The notes below the pieces were generated by a model. That model did not search any database, was not told where the DNA came from, and saw nothing but the letters and a program-made list of their open reading frames with translations. A program made the position numbers and the translations under genes. From Streptosporangium sp. NBC_01495 (GTDB lineage Bacteria > Actinomycetota > Actinomycetes > Streptosporangiales > Streptosporangiaceae), in NCBI RefSeq assembly GCF_036250735.1, contig NZ_CP109430.1:7626001-7690000 (forward strand): DNA of 64,000 nucleotides, read 5' to 3'. Shown here one piece after another: positions 16,521 through 25,632 of this stretch (positions are counted from its first letter, which is position 1; each line of letters begins with the position of its first letter).

Positions 16521-18254
16521 GCAGGCCGCCACGACGCGGTCGACGGCCTCGGCGAGCGGGATCTCCTCCTTGGTGCCGGTGGCGCGGTCGCGCAGCTCCG
16601 CGACGCCCTGGGTGAGGCCCCGTCCGACGATCAGGATCGTCGGCATGCCGAGCAGCTCGGCGTCCTTGAACTTCACACCCGGCGAGACGCCGGCGCGGTC
16701 GTCCACCAGGACGCGCAGCCCGCGGCCCTCCAGCTCCTCGGCGATCCGGGTGGCGGCCTCGACCTGGCCGTCCTTGCCGGTGCCCACGACGTGGACGTCG
16801 GCGGGGGCGACCTCGCGGGGCCAGACCAGGCCGAGCCCGTCGTGCGTCTGCTCGGCCAGCACCGCCACGGCCCGGGAGACGCCGATGCCGTAGGAGCCCA
16901 TGGTGACCCGGATCGGCTTGCCGTCGGGGCCGAGGGCGTCGAGCTTCGCGGCGTCGGCGTACTTGCGGCCGAGCTGGAAGATGTGGCCGATCTCGATGCC
17001 GCGGTCGATGGACAGGCCGGAGCCGCAGACCGGGCAGGCGTCGCCCGCGCGGACCTCGGCGGCCTCGATGGTGCCGTCGGCGACGAAGTCACGGCCGGCG
17101 ACGACGTCCGCGGCGTGCTTGCCGGGCTCGTTGGCGCCGGTCACCCAGGCGGAGCCGTCGACCACCCGGGGGTCGACGAGGTAGCGGATGCCGAGGTCCT
17201 TGAGGACCTGGGGGCCGATGTAGCCGCGGACCAGGCCGGGGTGCCTGGCGAAGTCCTCGGCCTCGAAGATCGCGGGCTCGCCGGGGGCCAGGGAGGCCTC
17301 CAGCCGCTTGAAGTCGACCTCGCGGTCTCCGGGAACGCCGACGATCAGGGTCTCGGTCTTGCCCGAGCCGGGGACGGTCACCTTGACCACGATGTTCTTG
17401 AGCGTCTGGGCGGCGGTGACGCCGAGGCCGTGGTGCTCGTTGACGTGGTTGACCAGGGACTCGATGGTCGGGGTGTCGGGGGTGTCGAGCACCCGCATGG
17501 CGGGCCGCTCACCGGTGATCGCGGCCGGCGCGGTGGTGACGACGGCCTCCGCGTTGGCCGCGTAGCCGCAGTCGTGGCAGGCCACGAAGGTGTCCTCGCC
17601 GGTGGCCGCGGGGGCGAGGAACTCCTCGGAGGCCGACCCGCCCATCGCCCCGGACGTGGCGAAGCAGATCTTGTAGGCGATGCCGAGGCGGTCGAAGGTC
17701 TTGATGTAGGTCTCGCGGTGGCGCTCGTAGGAGCGCTTGAGGCCGTCGTCGTCGAGGTCGAAGGAGTAGGAGTCCTTCATGATGAACTCGCGCCCGCGCA
17801 GGATGCCGGCCCGCGGACGGGCCTCGTCGCGGTACTTGGTCTGGATCTGGTAGAGGGTCACCGGATAGTCCTTGTAGGAGGCGTACTCCCCCTTGACCAT
17901 GTCGGTGAACATCTCCTCGTGGGTGGGACCGAGGAGATAGTCGGCCCCCTTGCGGTCCTTGAGGCGGAAGAGCGTGTCGCCGTACTCGGTCCAGCGGCCG
18001 GTCGCCTCGTAGTATTCGCGGGGCAGCAGGGCGGGGAAGAGCACCTCCTGGCCGCCCATGCGGTTCATCTCCTCGCGCACGACGCGCGTGACGTTCTCCA
18101 GGACCGCCTTGCCGAGCGGCAGCCAGGAGTAGACGCCGGGGGCGACGCGGCGGACGTAACCGGCGCGGACGAGCAGCTTGTGGCTCGGGACTTCCGCATC
18201 TGCCGGGTCGTCCCTCAGCGTTCGAAGAAACAGCGACGACATGCGCAGCAGCAC
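16512..18254 (-). CDS. proS: Prolyl-tRNA synthetase
   Basis: Bacterial-type ProRS, 580 residues: class II catalytic motifs near the N-terminus (GVYSWLPLG, then LLGPTHEEMFT, QIQTKYRDEARPRAGILRGR, FIMKDSYSFD), an inserted editing domain between motifs 2 and 3, and a C-terminal anticodon-binding domain (VHVVGTGKDGQVEAA). GTG 18254 with AGGAG five bases upstream; ATG at 18242 is a possible alternative. Monocistronic by appearance. Its 3' end runs into a repeat array. Confidence 0.97.
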   Translation of the reverse strand: MLLRMSSLFLRTLRDDPADAEVPSHKLLVRAGYVRRVAPGVYSWLPLGKAVLENVTRVVREEMNRMGGQEVLFPALLPREYYEATGRWTEYGDTLFRLKDRKGADYLLGPTHEEMFTDMVKGEYASYKDYPVTLYQIQTKYRDEARPRAGILRGREFIMKDSYSFDLDDDGLKRSYERHRETYIKTFDRLGIAYKICFATSGAMGGSASEEFLAPAATGEDTFVACHDCGYAANAEAVVTTAPAAITGERPAMRVLDTPDTPTIESLVNHVNEHHGLGVTAAQTLKNIVVKVTVPGSGKTETLIVGVPGDREVDFKRLEASLAPGEPAIFEAEDFARHPGLVRGYIGPQVLKDLGIRYLVDPRVVDGSAWVTGANEPGKHAADVVAGRDFVADGTIEAAEVRAGDACPVCGSGLSIDRGIEIGHIFQLGRKYADAAKLDALGPDGKPIRVTMGSYGIGVSRAVAVLAEQTHDGLGLVWPREVAPADVHVVGTGKDGQVEAATRIAEELEGRGLRVLVDDRAGVSPGVKFKDAELLGMPTILIVGRGLTQGVAELRDRATGTKEEIPLAEAVDRVVAACQG

Positions 18255-18367
18255 GGCTACTCCTAGTTAGCGAGGTTCGATGCTCTACAGGCTATCGAGT
18301 CTCGCAAGCCGATTGTCTGCCGTCGACCGCTTCCGAGCCGGGCGGTGAGGCCTCGGAGCCCGGCGCC

Positions 18368-19009
18368 TCAGAGCCCGGTGAGGAAAACGAAGTACGAGGC
18401 CCCGAGGACCAGCGCGATCAGCGCGGAGCAGGCCCGGTCGCAGCCGCGTCCCAGCGAGACCAGCATCCCCAGCGTGATCGCGGCCACCACCGTGACGCCC
18501 CACGGCCAGAAACCGGAGACGTGTTCGGGCCCGCCGGGCATCGCCTTGTCGATCCCGTCGAACAGGGCCAGCCCGGCCGCGCCGCCGGCCGCGACGTCTC
18601 CCCAGCGGTCGTAGCGTTTGGCGAGGTAGGAGAGGACGCCGATCGCGACGAGATTCGCGATCATGAGGTTCATCGAGGCTCCGTCGTCGCCGAGGCTCAT
18701 GCGCCAGGCGTTCGACTCGAAGATCGTGGCGACGAGCAGCGAGAGTATCGGCCCGAACGCGGCCAGCACGCTCGAGAGCACCGCCCAGCCGAAGCCGGCC
18801 GCGGTCCGCCCCATGACGACGACGAGGAGAAGGTACGCGTACGGGTTGTAAAGCGCGTACAGCAAATCGGGCCCGTAGGCCAGCAGCGCTCCAACACCTC
18901 CGAGCAGCATCCCCACGAAGAGCGAGAGGACCATGTGCCGGAGAATGGCACGATCCCGACGGTCTCCCGCGACGAAGTCAAGCGTGTAATTACGTTCTGC
19001 CAAAGCCAC
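18368..19009 (-). CDS. Multi-pass membrane protein, function unknown
   Basis: 213 residues with about six hydrophobic segments: residues about 25-45, 55-75, 75-95, 110-130, 165-185 and 190-210. The N-terminus (about 24 residues) is polar and probably cytosolic. Nothing in it matches a family I can name; it is not a transporter with recognisable motifs. The GTG start at 19009 has GGGGGATCA directly upstream. It lies alone, 113 bp upstream of proS on the same strand, too far to claim an operon. Confidence 0.75.
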   Translation of the reverse strand: MALAERNYTLDFVAGDRRDRAILRHMVLSLFVGMLLGGVGALLAYGPDLLYALYNPYAYLLLVVVMGRTAAGFGWAVLSSVLAAFGPILSLLVATIFESNAWRMSLGDDGASMNLMIANLVAIGVLSYLAKRYDRWGDVAAGGAAGLALFDGIDKAMPGGPEHVSGFWPWGVTVVAAITLGMLVSLGRGCDRACSALIALVLGASYFVFLTGL

Positions 19010-19289
19010 TGATCCCCCGATCGCACTCGATAGTGGCTATCACCAGTGTATCTGACCTGGGGTAATACCTTGAGCACGTCAAGTTCACAAAGCAAGCGAG
19101 CGCTTGATAACGCTGTCGCCGCGAGCCTTTCCGCGGGCATTTCCATGACCTTCCGCTGAAGGACGGCCGGAGCTCCGCGACACCGCCCGCGCCTTTCTCT
19201 CCCGGCATTCCGGCGGCCCTCCGGCGTCCGGACGTCCCGTGACCGGTTCACCGTGGCGGACCGCCCGAGAGAACACGTCCCGGGGCGTG

Positions 19290-19928
19290 TCAGCCGCCGA
19301 GAAGGACCTCCCAGGGATGGCGGGAGGTGGTCCTGCGGGTGGTGTCGAGCGCCTCGCCGAGGCGGCGCAGGCCGGCCCTGCCCCGGAAGCGCTCGCGGTG
19401 CACGGGGTCGACGGCGCGCAGGACGAACGGAACGCCCATGACGTCCAGGGTGGCGTCACCGGCCGTGGCGGGCCCCGAGCGGGTGACCAGGGCGTCGGGG
19501 CAGCCGGGGTCGCGGACCTGCCTGGCCAGTACGGCGGCGATGTCGGCCGCGCCGGGGCCGTCGCGCCACTCGATGTGCCAGCCGTGGTCGGCCCCGCGCC
19601 ACCAGGTCAGGTCGCGGCAGGACTCCAGGAGCTCCGACTCGCCCGCCAGCGCGGCCATCACCCGCCCGAACGCCTCGTACCGGAGCCCACGCGAGGGCCG
19701 GCCCTCGCCGGGGACACCGGACATACCGGGAACACCGGGGGGACCGAGGGGACCGGGAACACCGGGGGGACCGGAGACGGCCGGGGTGCCGGATGAGCCA
19801 GAAGAAGCCGATAAGCCGGGAGTGCGTCCTGTTCCTCGTGGTCCTCTCGCGCCCTGAAGCGGACCGTCCTTTGGACGCCGGGCATCCGCTTTGCGGCGCT
19901 TCTCCGCTCCTGAACTCACGAGAACCAA
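19290..19928 (-). CDS. Hypothetical protein with collagen-like Gly-Pro repeats
   Basis: Up to 212 residues. The C-terminal 130 residues look coding (LRYEAFGRVMAALAGESELL, DLTWWRGADHGWHIEW, DVMGVPFVLRAVDPVHRERF) with normal GC3 bias. The N-terminal part contains Gly-X-Pro triplets (GPPGVPGPLGPPGVPG) encoded by a short tandem DNA repeat at about 19720-19785, which may be an in-frame repeat expansion or lie outside the real gene. I could not fix the start. I do not recognise the family. Confidence 0.45.
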   Translation of the reverse strand: MVLVSSGAEKRRKADARRPKDGPLQGARGPRGTGRTPGLSASSGSSGTPAVSGPPGVPGPLGPPGVPGMSGVPGEGRPSRGLRYEAFGRVMAALAGESELLESCRDLTWWRGADHGWHIEWRDGPGAADIAAVLARQVRDPGCPDALVTRSGPATAGDATLDVMGVPFVLRAVDPVHRERFRGRAGLRRLGEALDTTRRTTSRHPWEVLLGG

Positions 19929-20163
19929 CTGTGATCCGCCAGGCTTGTCCCCGCAAGTGCTGATTTGGTAGCCAGCCGTACACCACGAGACCGGCCGAGC
20001 CGGTCGCCGCCGGAGCGCGGGCCGGAGAGGCCGCGCACCGGCCGGGGCGGGTGCCCGGCGAACAACTCGATCATGTCGGCGCGTGAGTCTGGCAGGTTGC
20101 CCCCTCGGTGATACAGAATCGAGCAGGCATCGCGTTCATGACATCCAACGCCGAGGAGGCGAT

Positions 20164-21495
20164 ATGTCACTGCGAGTCGCGATCGTGGGGTCAGGACCAG
20201 CCGGGATCTACACCGCCGAGGCCCTGACGAAGCAGGCCGCCGTTCCTCTCAGGGTGGACGTGCTGGAGCGGCTGCCGACGCCGTACGGGCTGGTCCGGTA
20301 CGGGGTGGCTCCCGACCACACCTCGATCAAGTCGATAGCGGGCTACCTGCGGGGCGTGCTGGAGCTTCCCGAGGTGCGGTTCCTCGGTGGGGTCGAGCTG
20401 GGCAAGGATCTCGACGTCACCGACCTGCTCGCCTGCTACGACGCCGTGGTCTACTGCACCGGCGCGATGGTGGACCGGCGGATGGGCATTCCCGGCGAGG
20501 ACCTGCCGGGCAGCGTGGCCGCCACCGACTTCGTCAACTGGTACTGCGGCCACCCCGACATGCCCGCCGACCGCTTCGTCCTCGACAGCCCCGAGGTCGC
20601 GGTGATCGGCGTGGGCAACGTGGCGGTCGACGTGGTGCGCGTCCTGGCCAAGACCGCCGAGGAGCTGCGCGCCACGGACGTGCCCGAGGAGGTGCTGACC
20701 CGGCTGGCCGCCAGCGAGGTGAAGACCATCCACATGATCGGACGCCGGGGGCCCGAACACGCCAAGTTCACCCTGAAGGAGCTCAGGGAGCTGGGCGAGC
20801 TGGCCAACGCGGACGTGCGCGTACGGGCCGAGGAGTGCGTGGCGGACGTCACGGCGGCTTCCCGGCAGGTCCGAGGGAACGTCGAGGTCCTGCGGAGCTG
20901 GGCCACCCGCGCCTCCGGGGGCCGCCCCCGGCGGCTGGACGTGCGGTTCTGGATGCGCCCGGTGGAGATCCTCGGCGAGGGACGGGTGGAGGCGCTCAGG
21001 CTGGAGCGCACCCGGCTGGTGGACGGCCGGGTCGTCGGCACCGGCGAGTTCGAGACCCTCCCGGTCGGCATGGTGCTGCGCTCGGTCGGCTACCAGAGCG
21101 TGCCACTGCCCGGCGTCCCCTTCTCCGAGGCCACCATGACCGTGCCGAACGAGGCCGGCCGGGTCCGCGACCGGGAGTACGTCGCGGGCTGGCTCAAGCG
21201 GGGCCCCACCGGTGTGATCGGCACCAACAAGTCCGACGCCGCCGAGACGGTCCGCACCCTCCTCGCCGACCTCGCCGACCTCGATCCGGTACCCAGGGCG
21301 GACCTCGACGACCTTCTCGCCGCCCGGGGCGTCTCGCCGATCACCTACGAGCACTGGCTGTCCATCGAGGCGGCCGAGGCGGCCCTGGCCAGATCCCTCG
21401 ACCGGGGCGAGCGGGTGAAGCTCCTCGGCATCGCCGCCATGCTCACCGCCTGCGATCGGGAGCCACGGCGGGGAAGCGACCTGGAGACCGGCTGA
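20164..21495 (+). CDS. Ferredoxin/adrenodoxin-type NADP+ reductase
   Basis: FAD-dependent reductase of the adrenodoxin-reductase/FprA type, about 443 residues, passing electrons from NADPH to ferredoxins, for example for cytochrome P450. FAD site GSGPAGIYTAEAL at residues 9-21, RYGVAPDH, NADPH site VIGVGNVAVDVVRVL, the MIGRRGPEHAKFT block, and the C-terminal FAD contact GTNKSDAAETV. ATG 20164 is preceded by GAGGAGG; open frame further upstream is not conserved-looking. The gene ends in LETG and an 18-bp repeat array begins at its stop. Confidence 0.93.
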   Translation: MSLRVAIVGSGPAGIYTAEALTKQAAVPLRVDVLERLPTPYGLVRYGVAPDHTSIKSIAGYLRGVLELPEVRFLGGVELGKDLDVTDLLACYDAVVYCTGAMVDRRMGIPGEDLPGSVAATDFVNWYCGHPDMPADRFVLDSPEVAVIGVGNVAVDVVRVLAKTAEELRATDVPEEVLTRLAASEVKTIHMIGRRGPEHAKFTLKELRELGELANADVRVRAEECVADVTAASRQVRGNVEVLRSWATRASGGRPRRLDVRFWMRPVEILGEGRVEALRLERTRLVDGRVVGTGEFETLPVGMVLRSVGYQSVPLPGVPFSEATMTVPNEAGRVRDREYVAGWLKRGPTGVIGTNKSDAAETVRTLLADLADLDPVPRADLDDLLAARGVSPITYEHWLSIEAAEAALARSLDRGERVKLLGIAAMLTACDREPRRGSDLETG

Positions 21496-21717
21496 ACGGG
21501 CCGGCCGGGCCGGACCGGCGAGACGGCCGGGCCCGCCGGACCGGCGGGCCCAGCCAGGACCGGCGCGTCCAGCCCGAACCGGCAGGTCCAGCCGAACCAG
21601 CAGGTCCAGCCCGGATCGGAAGATCCCCCCGAACCGTCAGGCTCCCCCGAACCGACACATTCCCCCGAACCGGCAGATCCAGCCGGACCGGCCCCACTCG
21701 AACCGGTACGTCCAGGA
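21493..21717 (+). repeat. 18-bp degenerate tandem repeat between the reductase gene and the DUF6986 gene
   Basis: Units start near 21557, 21576, 21594, 21613, 21631, 21649, 21667, 21685 and 21700: GAACCGGCAGGTCCAGCC and variants, with spacings of 18-19 bp except the last. The gene end GAGACCGGCTGAACGGGCC resembles a first unit. Because 18 is a multiple of three and the units lack stops, the downstream frame stays open back into the reductase gene. The last unit supplies the AGGAGG ribosome-binding site of the next gene. Confidence 0.8.
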
Positions 21718-21728
21718 GGAGCACCAGC

Positions 21729-22943
21729 ATGCGCGTCACGCTCGCCGACCCGTCCGCCCTGATCCCGGGTTTCGAGCAGGCCCATCGCGAGCAGTCCGCG
21801 CTGTACCCGTACCGGCCGGTCGAATGGCAGCCCGTACACACGGTCTACGTCCCGGCCGACCGGTTCGACGCGGGGACGACGCGGGAGTGGGGTGACGCCG
21901 CGCTGGAGCTGTTCCGGCGGCACCTGCCGGAAGGCGACCTCGCCACGATCCTTGAAACGACTTCCGGCGTGTCCCTCGACTCGGGCGAGGACGCCGCCGG
22001 GGCCGTGCACGGGAGGGTGGCCGCCAAGCTCGCCCGGGAGCCCGTCGAGGACCTGCGGATCGACTTCGAGGACGGCTACGGGACACGTCCCGGGGAGGAG
22101 GACGGCCACGCCTCCTCCGCCGCCAAGGCGGTCGCGGCCATGCACGCGGCCGGGACGCTCCCCCGGCGCTGGGGACTGCGGGTGAAGTCGTTCGCCGACG
22201 GCGACCCGGTCCGCGCCGTCAGGACCCTGGACGGTTTCCTCACCGGCGTGGTCGACCGGGCCGGGCACCTGCCCGAGGGGTTCGTCGTCACCTTCCCGAA
22301 GGTGCTGATGAGGGACTACCTGTACCAGTTCGCCGACTGCCTCGACGCGCTGGAGGACGGGCTGGGCCTCGGCCGGGGCACGCTGAGGTTCGAGATCCAG
22401 GTGGAGGCGCCGCAGACGGTGCTGTTCCTCGACGCGGGCCTGGTGACCTCCCTGCGGGGCAGGCTCGCGGCGGCGCACTTCGGCGTCTTCGACTACACGG
22501 CGAGCTGCGCCCTTCCTCCGCACGAGCAGCGGCTGGACCACCCCGCCTGCGACCACGCCAGGCACGTCATGCAGACCGTCTTCGCCGGGACCGGGGTGGA
22601 GCTGTCGGACGGCTCGCTGGCCGCCTCCCCCGCCTCGAACGGCAGGGGTGACGTGCTGGACCTGTGGCGGCGCCACGCGGAGCTGGTCGGGCACTCCCTG
22701 ACCCACGGCTTCTACCAGGGCTGGGACATGCACCCGTCACACCTGGTCAGCCGGTACGCGGCGGTCTACGCCTTCCACCTGTCCAGGTACGGGGAGTACG
22801 CCCACCGGGTGCGCGCCTGGGAGGAGCGGCGCGACGCCGGTGAGGGCGTGATGGACGAGCCCGCCACGGTCAGGACCATGGCCGCCGCCCTCCGCCGCGC
22901 CGACCTGGCGCTGGGCACCGGCCCCGCGGAGCCACCGGCCTGA
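21729..22943 (+). CDS. DUF6986-like protein (HpcH/CitE aldolase-fold)
   Basis: About 404 residues. The segment LRIDFEDGYG, RTLDGF..., GFVVTFPKV and FEIQVEAPQTVLF resembles the phosphoenolpyruvate/pyruvate-binding barrel of citrate-lyase beta and HpcH-type aldolases, with acidic residues (FEDG, EIQVE) in the positions that bind Mg2+. Actinobacterial proteins of this sort are grouped as DUF6986; the substrate is unknown. ATG 21729 follows AGGAGG by nine bases; the much longer open frame upstream is an effect of the repeat array. Confidence 0.75.
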   Translation: MRVTLADPSALIPGFEQAHREQSALYPYRPVEWQPVHTVYVPADRFDAGTTREWGDAALELFRRHLPEGDLATILETTSGVSLDSGEDAAGAVHGRVAAKLAREPVEDLRIDFEDGYGTRPGEEDGHASSAAKAVAAMHAAGTLPRRWGLRVKSFADGDPVRAVRTLDGFLTGVVDRAGHLPEGFVVTFPKVLMRDYLYQFADCLDALEDGLGLGRGTLRFEIQVEAPQTVLFLDAGLVTSLRGRLAAAHFGVFDYTASCALPPHEQRLDHPACDHARHVMQTVFAGTGVELSDGSLAASPASNGRGDVLDLWRRHAELVGHSLTHGFYQGWDMHPSHLVSRYAAVYAFHLSRYGEYAHRVRAWEERRDAGEGVMDEPATVRTMAAALRRADLALGTGPAEPPA

Positions 22944-23036
22944 CCCCGGCCACCCGTCCCGCCGAGGGCGGGACGCCCGATCCGGACGGCACAGCCGGGG
23001 ATCCCGGCGCTCCACGGCAGGTCGCCGTGGGGCCTC

Positions 23037-23147
23037 TAGCCGATCACCACAGCCTCGTGGCCGATCACGGCGAACCTCTCGCGGTCAATCACCGCGAACC
23101 TCTCGCGGCCGATCACCGCCGAGGCCCGGCGGGCCTCAGTCGATCAG
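23037..23147 (-). repeat. Stop-anchored repeat after cutC (21-24 bp x 4-5)
   Basis: On the minus strand the cutC end CTGATCGACTGAGGC is followed by GTGATCGGCCGCGAGAGG, GTGATTGACCGCGAGAGG, GTGATCGGCCACGAGG and GTGATCGGCTAGAGGCC. The TGATCG core on the plus strand sits at 23041, 23062, 23086, 23110 and, in the gene, 23141. Confidence 0.75.
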
Positions 23148-23810
23148 GGTGCGCCACTCGCGGACCCGGCGGGCGTCGACCGGGTCCGACCAGGACGCCC
23201 GCACGGCGCTGCCGACGTGGAAGGCCCGCACACCGTACTCCATCAGCGCCCCGACGTGGCCGGGCCGCAGCCCGCCGCCGGCCATGATCAGCGGGCCGTC
23301 GCCGGCCTCGCACCGGGTCTTGAGCAGCGGCAGCCCGTCCGCCACGCCACCGGGCGCACCCGAGGTGAGCACGGTGGCGAGGTTGGGCAGGAGACGGACC
23401 GCGCGCCAGCTCGCCTGGGTGTCGGCCGCGTGGTCCACCGCCCGGTGGAAGGTCCAGGGCAACGGCGCGACCGCGTGGATGAGCACCTCGGTGGCGGCCA
23501 GGTCGACCGCTCCCGCCTCGTCGAGGAAACCGAACACGAACCCGGCCGCGCCCGCGTCGGCGAGGGCCCTGGCATCGCGGCTCAGGGCCTTCAGCGACTC
23601 GGGCGTGGCCAGGAACGAGGCCTCGCCGCGCAACATCACCATCTGCGGAAGCGCGCACTCCTTGGAGATCGCCGCGACCGTTTCCGCCGCCGGGGTGAGC
23701 CCGTCGGAGGCCATGTCGGCGACGACCTCCAAGCGATCGGCGCCGCCCGCTTCTGCGGCGACGGCGTCACGCACATCGAGCGTGATCACCTCAAGCAAGG
23801 ATCCGGTCAT
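23136..23810 (-). CDS. cutC: CutC family protein
   Basis: A 224-residue TIM-barrel CutC protein: LLEVITLDVRDAVAAEAGGADRLE at the N-terminus, FVFGFLDEAGAVD, WTFHRAVDH and VLTSGAPGGVADGL, then IMAGGGL and FHVGSAVR near the end. CutC was linked to copper homeostasis in E. coli, but its role is disputed and the enzymatic activity is unknown. Start ATG 23810. The neighbouring GNAT gene lies on the same strand 43 bp upstream, so they may be cotranscribed. Confidence 0.9.
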   Translation of the reverse strand: MTGSLLEVITLDVRDAVAAEAGGADRLEVVADMASDGLTPAAETVAAISKECALPQMVMLRGEASFLATPESLKALSRDARALADAGAAGFVFGFLDEAGAVDLAATEVLIHAVAPLPWTFHRAVDHAADTQASWRAVRLLPNLATVLTSGAPGGVADGLPLLKTRCEAGDGPLIMAGGGLRPGHVGALMEYGVRAFHVGSAVRASWSDPVDARRVREWRTLID

Positions 23811-23853
23811 GATTGGAGGCTATCGGATGACTTTGTCCTGGGATCGCCATGGT

Positions 23854-24468
23854 TCAGACATGCTCGGGGACGGACGACCCCCGCCGATCCGAGAAGGGCA
23901 GCGCGAGGCCGGACGTGCGAGCGCGCAGGCCCCCCGGCCGCTGGAACAGGGCACCGGAGGCGCGATGCGGCAGGTCGACCGTGCGGAGATGCGCGAAACG
24001 CTGTCCCCGATAGTAGTCCTGCAACCTCTGGTTGTCCTTGGAGCAGTCAAGCCTGAGCCATCTTTTCCCCAAGGACAGGACCCGCAGGCCCGCCCAGTCG
24101 AGGAGCGCCTCCCCCAGGCCCGTGCCGGCGTGGTCGCGCGCCACGGCCAGCTTGTGGACGTAGAGCGCCGAACCGGGGTCGTCCCCCCGGTCCCAGAACT
24201 CGGGGTCGGCGTGGCCGTCCAGGGCGAGGGTGGCTACGGGCCCGCTCTGCCCGTCCGCCCTGTCCAGCAGGTACAGGACCCCCTCGTCGATCAGCGGGGT
24301 GATGCGCCCGGCGGGGAAGCCGTCGGCGGGCCACTGCCGCACACCGCGGCCGTTCAGCCACCCGGCGGTCTCGGCGAGGAGCGCGAGCACCCCGTCGAGG
24401 TCACCGTCCGTGGCCCTGCGCAGCGTGAACGGGCGCGTGGCGGTGGGACTGGCGGTGTTCGAGTGCAT
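23854..24468 (-). CDS. GNAT family N-acetyltransferase
   Basis: 204 residues with a GNAT core: FTLRRATDGDLDGVLALLAE, YVHKLAVARDHAGTGLGEALLDWA (acetyl-CoA pyrophosphate loop, Q/RxxGxG/A variant) and RLDCSKDNQRLQDYYRGQRF (motif B). Substrate cannot be predicted. The N-terminal 12 residues and the last 30 lie outside the fold. Start ATG 24468. It is followed by cutC; no functional link is known. Confidence 0.88.
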   Translation of the reverse strand: MHSNTASPTATRPFTLRRATDGDLDGVLALLAETAGWLNGRGVRQWPADGFPAGRITPLIDEGVLYLLDRADGQSGPVATLALDGHADPEFWDRGDDPGSALYVHKLAVARDHAGTGLGEALLDWAGLRVLSLGKRWLRLDCSKDNQRLQDYYRGQRFAHLRTVDLPHRASGALFQRPGGLRARTSGLALPFSDRRGSSVPEHV

Positions 24469-24749
24469 GGTTCATCCCTTCGTTGCGTTCGGTGCATGAG
24501 ATGACACGGAGCGTGTCCATGTGATGGCGCACGGCGTCCATGCCGGGCTAGGCGGATGCCTAGGGGCTTGAGGCGAGCGGCGAGACCGCGATCGGGAGGA
24601 GCGGCGGGGAGAGCCCGGCCTGCGCGAAAGGCATGGGCGGGCAGTCAGAGCGGGAAGAGCGGCGCCCGGCCACCCGGCGGGCGCGGCCCTGTGCTCGCCC
24701 GCGGCGCGGGCGGAACGGGGGCCGGCCCGTCAGGGCGGTCACGGAGACG

Positions 24750-25496
24750 TCAACGGCTTTCCAGCTCGTACCGGATCAGGTGCTTGTCCGCGGGCAGGAC
24801 CGACACCGCCACGCGTACGGGGGTGTCGTCCTCGTCGTAGCCGACCCGGATGTAGACGACGACCGGCGTGCCGAGCTGGAGCTGGAGCCGCTCGGTCTCG
24901 GCGCTGTTGGGCATCCGCGCCCAGATGTCGTCCACCACCCGCACCTGCCGGTGGCCGAGTTCCTCCAGGACCTTGTTCGCCCCGCGCACGATGTCGCCGG
25001 GGCGGGTGATCTCGGAGTCGGCGACCAGGGCCAGGGGGAAGTAGGAGTCGTTGGTGTTGTACGGCTGGCCGTCCACGAAGCGCAGCCTGCGACGGACCAC
25101 GGCGAGCTCGTCGTCCGCGAGCTCCAGCCTGCTGGCGATCTCCTCGACCGGCTGCACGATCGAGACCTCGATCTCCTGGCTCGGCGCGCGTCCCTCGCGG
25201 GAGACGGCCCAGGCGAAGGCCTCCAGGGTCTCCTCGCGGCGCGGCTGCAGCTCGCGCTGGGGGTGCATGAGCAGCGGGCGGCGTTCCCTGACGACGGTGC
25301 CCCTGCGGGGGGTACGGGTGACCAGGCCCTCGTTCACGAGCTCGCCGAGGGCGAGCCGCACGGTGTTGCGGCTCACCTGGTGCACGAGCATGAGCTCCGC
25401 CTCGGTCGGCAGCTGATCACCCGGTCCGAGCGCACCGGAGTAGATGGTCCTCCGCAGGTCGGAGGCCACCTGTTGATACAGCGTTGACCGTGCCAT
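24750..25496 (-). CDS. GntR/HutC family transcriptional regulator
   Basis: 248 residues: N-terminal winged helix (YQQVASDLRRTIYSGALGPGDQLPTEAELMLVHQVSRNTVRLALGEL spans residues 7-53) and a C-terminal UTRA ligand-binding domain (from about residue 95). HutC-type regulators respond to small metabolites such as sugars, amino acids or phosphonates; the ligand here is unknown. Divergent from the small gene at 25633, with an inverted repeat between them, suggesting autoregulation and control of that gene. ATG 25496. Confidence 0.92.
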   Translation of the reverse strand: MARSTLYQQVASDLRRTIYSGALGPGDQLPTEAELMLVHQVSRNTVRLALGELVNEGLVTRTPRRGTVVRERRPLLMHPQRELQPRREETLEAFAWAVSREGRAPSQEIEVSIVQPVEEIASRLELADDELAVVRRRLRFVDGQPYNTNDSYFPLALVADSEITRPGDIVRGANKVLEELGHRQVRVVDDIWARMPNSAETERLQLQLGTPVVVYIRVGYDEDDTPVRVAVSVLPADKHLIRYELESR

Positions 25497-25520
25497 TAAG
25501 TCCCCTTTGTGCCAACAAAA

Positions 25521-25539
25521 CTAGACGATCTGGTTCTAG
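25521..25539. promoter_or_regulatory. Inverted repeat, candidate GntR operator
   Basis: CTAGA at 25521-25525 and TCTAG at 25535-25539 form an inverted repeat with a nine-base centre, 25 bp upstream of the GntR start codon. It overlaps the probable promoter region of the regulator, as expected of an autoregulatory site. No experimental or database comparison was made. Confidence 0.4.
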
Positions 25540-25553
25540 CGGGGAACAGCCCC

Positions 25554-25582
25554 TTGACCCAACCTCCCAAGACCCGCATCAT
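25554..25582 (+). promoter_or_regulatory. Candidate promoter of the small gene at 25633
   Basis: TTGACC at 25554-25559 and CATCAT at 25577-25582, separated by 17 bp, are a fair match to a vegetative (-35/-10) promoter directed toward the gene at 25633, with a predicted start near 25590. Confidence 0.4.
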
Positions 25583-25632
25583 CCAATCGTTGGTACAAAT
25601 CCATCGAAAGGTCAGCGAGGGGGTGGAGGCCG

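Noticed and set aside
20835..21728. N-terminal extension of the DUF6986-like gene
   Set aside because: It lies antiparallel in frame to nothing conserved, overlaps the reductase gene in another frame and crosses the 18-bp array; the ATG at 21729 has a good ribosome-binding site.
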